NCBI RefSeq assembly: GCF_900112865.1 | Contig: NZ_FONH01000009.1 | Span: forward strand, 62,001-126,000 | Reading direction: 5' to 3' | From: Dyella marensis | GTDB taxonomy: Bacteria > Pseudomonadota > Gammaproteobacteria > Xanthomonadales > Rhodanobacteraceae | DNA length: 64,000 nt | Shown: positions 63,987-64,000 of the stretch, in pieces | Layout of the letters: the number at the start of each line of letters is the position of its first letter | How positions within the stretch are numbered: position 1 is the stretch's first letter | Program-made: the position numbers and the translations under genes | The notes under the pieces: generated by a model | The model's database searches: none | What the model was told of the DNA's origin: nothing | Seen by the model: the letters and a program-made list of their open reading frames with translations, nothing else

Positions 63987-64000
63987 CGGGCCGGCCGGGC
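63983..64000 (+). CDS. start of the next gene (position suits dut)
   Basis: ATGACGGGCCGGCCGGGC begins at the coaBC stop (ATGA overlap) and runs off the window. Only six codons are visible. dut (dUTPase) usually follows coaBC in proteobacteria; that is the only basis. Confidence 0.3.

Overview
The window is about 64 kb of GC-rich, densely coding DNA. Its gene content suggests a gammaproteobacterium of the Xanthomonadales/Lysobacterales, most likely Rhodanobacteraceae (Dyella, Luteibacter, Rhodanobacter or Frateuria). The pointers are a FecI/FecR/TonB receptor set, CadC-type regulators with TPRs, a speA/speE pair, repeated paired inverted repeats built on GTAGGTTGGGGTGAGC...GCGAACCCCAAC, and the order SPOR protein-argS-radC-coaBC. 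This placement is an inference from gene content; no rRNA is present. I saw no tRNA gene, CRISPR array or IS element.

Layout. 0-8 kb: end of a PlsC-type acyltransferase, a YheT-like hydrolase, a 2OG-Fe(II) oxygenase/AAA+ ATPase pair, a secreted sorbosone-dehydrogenase-like protein, a PEBP protein, and a small-membrane-protein cluster (DUF1328, YqjD/ElaB-, YqjE- and YqjK-like) ending in an AI-2E-family transporter. 8-16 kb: an SDR and a tripartite RND efflux operon (adaptor-pump-outer membrane channel) with a divergent LysR regulator. 16-17 kb: a small island with a 52-residue double-glycine-leader peptide and an orphan lipoprotein. 17-26 kb: beta-lactamase-fold hydrolase, CadC/TPR regulator, UppP, and a transport/regulation unit (ECF sigma, FecR, STN-domain TonB receptor, histidine acid phosphatase). 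26-29 kb: glnA behind a recognisable sigma-54 promoter and an NtrC site, then a glutamine amidotransferase. 29-31 kb: three secreted proteins that I read as a divergent pertussis/typhoid-type AB toxin locus, followed by a GH3 beta-glucosidase. 34-38 kb: a diguanylate cyclase downstream of a probable split borosin (N-methylated peptide) pair: tetrapyrrole-methylase-fold methyltransferase plus an 88-residue substrate. 38-40 kb: ntrB-ntrC. 40-52 kb: GNAT, a PAS-GGDEF-EAL protein, thiolase, TonB, a double-HKD phospholipase-D lipoprotein, YceI, SixA, ParA and hypotheticals. 52-59 kb: divergent speE/speA (putrescine and spermidine from arginine), a ketone-body/PHB-type set (3-hydroxybutyrate dehydrogenase, acetoacetate decarboxylase, patatin) and a hydroxyisobutyrate-dehydrogenase-like enzyme. 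59-64 kb: SPOR protein, argS, a probable sX13-like small RNA with C-rich loops, radC, coaBC and the first codons of the next gene.

How parts work together. Nitrogen control is coherent: NtrB/NtrC (38-40 kb) should drive glnA through the sigma-54 promoter at 26.67 kb, and NtrC half-sites overlap the ntrB start. The most novel parts are (i) the AB-toxin-like locus, where the A-like chain keeps the pertussis S1 scaffold and Glu but lacks the catalytic Arg and His and ends in SDEL, and two genes carry three B-like domains; (ii) the split borosin pair; (iii) the GG-leader peptide; and (iv) the C-rich-loop sRNA. Family assignments rest on motifs recalled by eye; no database search was run.
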